Source of the DNA: Desulfobacteraceae bacterium
GTDB taxonomy: Bacteria; Desulfobacterota; Desulfobacteria; Desulfobacterales; Desulfobacteraceae
Reading direction: 5' to 3'
NCBI GenBank assembly: GCA_003354055.1
Contig: PIVQ01000141.1
Span: 1 to 12,541 of the forward strand
DNA: 12,541 nucleotides
The translations under genes were made by a program, and so were the position numbers. The notes under the pieces are model-generated. The model had not been told where the DNA came from. It made no database searches and saw nothing but the letters and a program-made list of their open reading frames with translations. Shown here in pieces: positions 12,522 to 12,541 of this stretch (its first letter is position 1; every line of letters starts with the position of its first letter).

Positions 12522-12541
12522 ATGAACCCAAGTTTTGATTA
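12522..12541 (+). CDS. Start of an unidentified gene (truncated by the window)
   Basis: An ATG preceded by a strong GGAGG ribosome-binding site (12512-12516) opens a frame reading M-N-P-S-F-D before the window ends. Too little is present to identify it. The upstream palindromes suggest it is regulated. Confidence 0.6.

Overview
The window looks like a chromosomal segment of a strictly anaerobic, sulfate-reducing deltaproteobacterium (Desulfobacterota), most likely Desulfobacteraceae-like. The evidence is a multiheme cytochrome matching QrcA of the menaquinone reductase (Qrc) complex, directly followed by the Tat-signal start of QrcB; a System II (ResB/CcsB) cytochrome c maturation pair; an Mpl ligase; and a bacteriohemerythrin-like protein. 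The genus is an inference.

Layout. (1) 1-~920, minus strand: start of the qrc operon, with a good sigma-70 promoter, qrcA and the first 16 codons of qrcB. (2) 957-5154, minus strand: recD, resB and ccsB, closed by a hairpin terminator at 957-990. (3) 5302-5761, minus strand: a cold-shock protein gene with its own promoter, a leader of about 120 nt, and a terminator. (4) 5872-8004, plus strand: a YpeA-like GNAT acetyltransferase and a TyrR-like AAA+ regulator, meeting gene group 5 convergently at a hairpin with a G9 loop. (5) 8029-11800, minus strand: a compact operon hemL - mpl - two-TM small membrane protein - hemerythrin-like protein, with overlapping or nearly touching genes, then a 72-nt imperfect hairpin and a basic DRR-repeat small protein. 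(6) 11801-12541: a gene-free stretch with inverted clusters of 9-nt repeats, tRNA-Lys(CTT) with a strong promoter and terminator, short tandem repeats that could be integrase sites, and a palindrome upstream of a gene that starts at 12522 and runs off the window.

How the genes fit together. HemL supplies 5-aminolevulinate for tetrapyrroles, ResB/CcsB attach heme to periplasmic apocytochromes, and QrcA is a multiheme consumer of that pathway. This is a plausible physiological theme, although the genes lie in separate transcription units. Mpl recycles peptidoglycan peptides.

The most interesting part is the tail of the hemL-mpl operon. The hemerythrin-like protein lacks exactly the two histidines that bind one of the two irons. 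The next gene's ribosome-binding site is buried in a long hairpin, and that gene encodes an unrecognised small protein rich in DRR repeats. No CRISPR array, complete mobile element or rRNA gene is visible.
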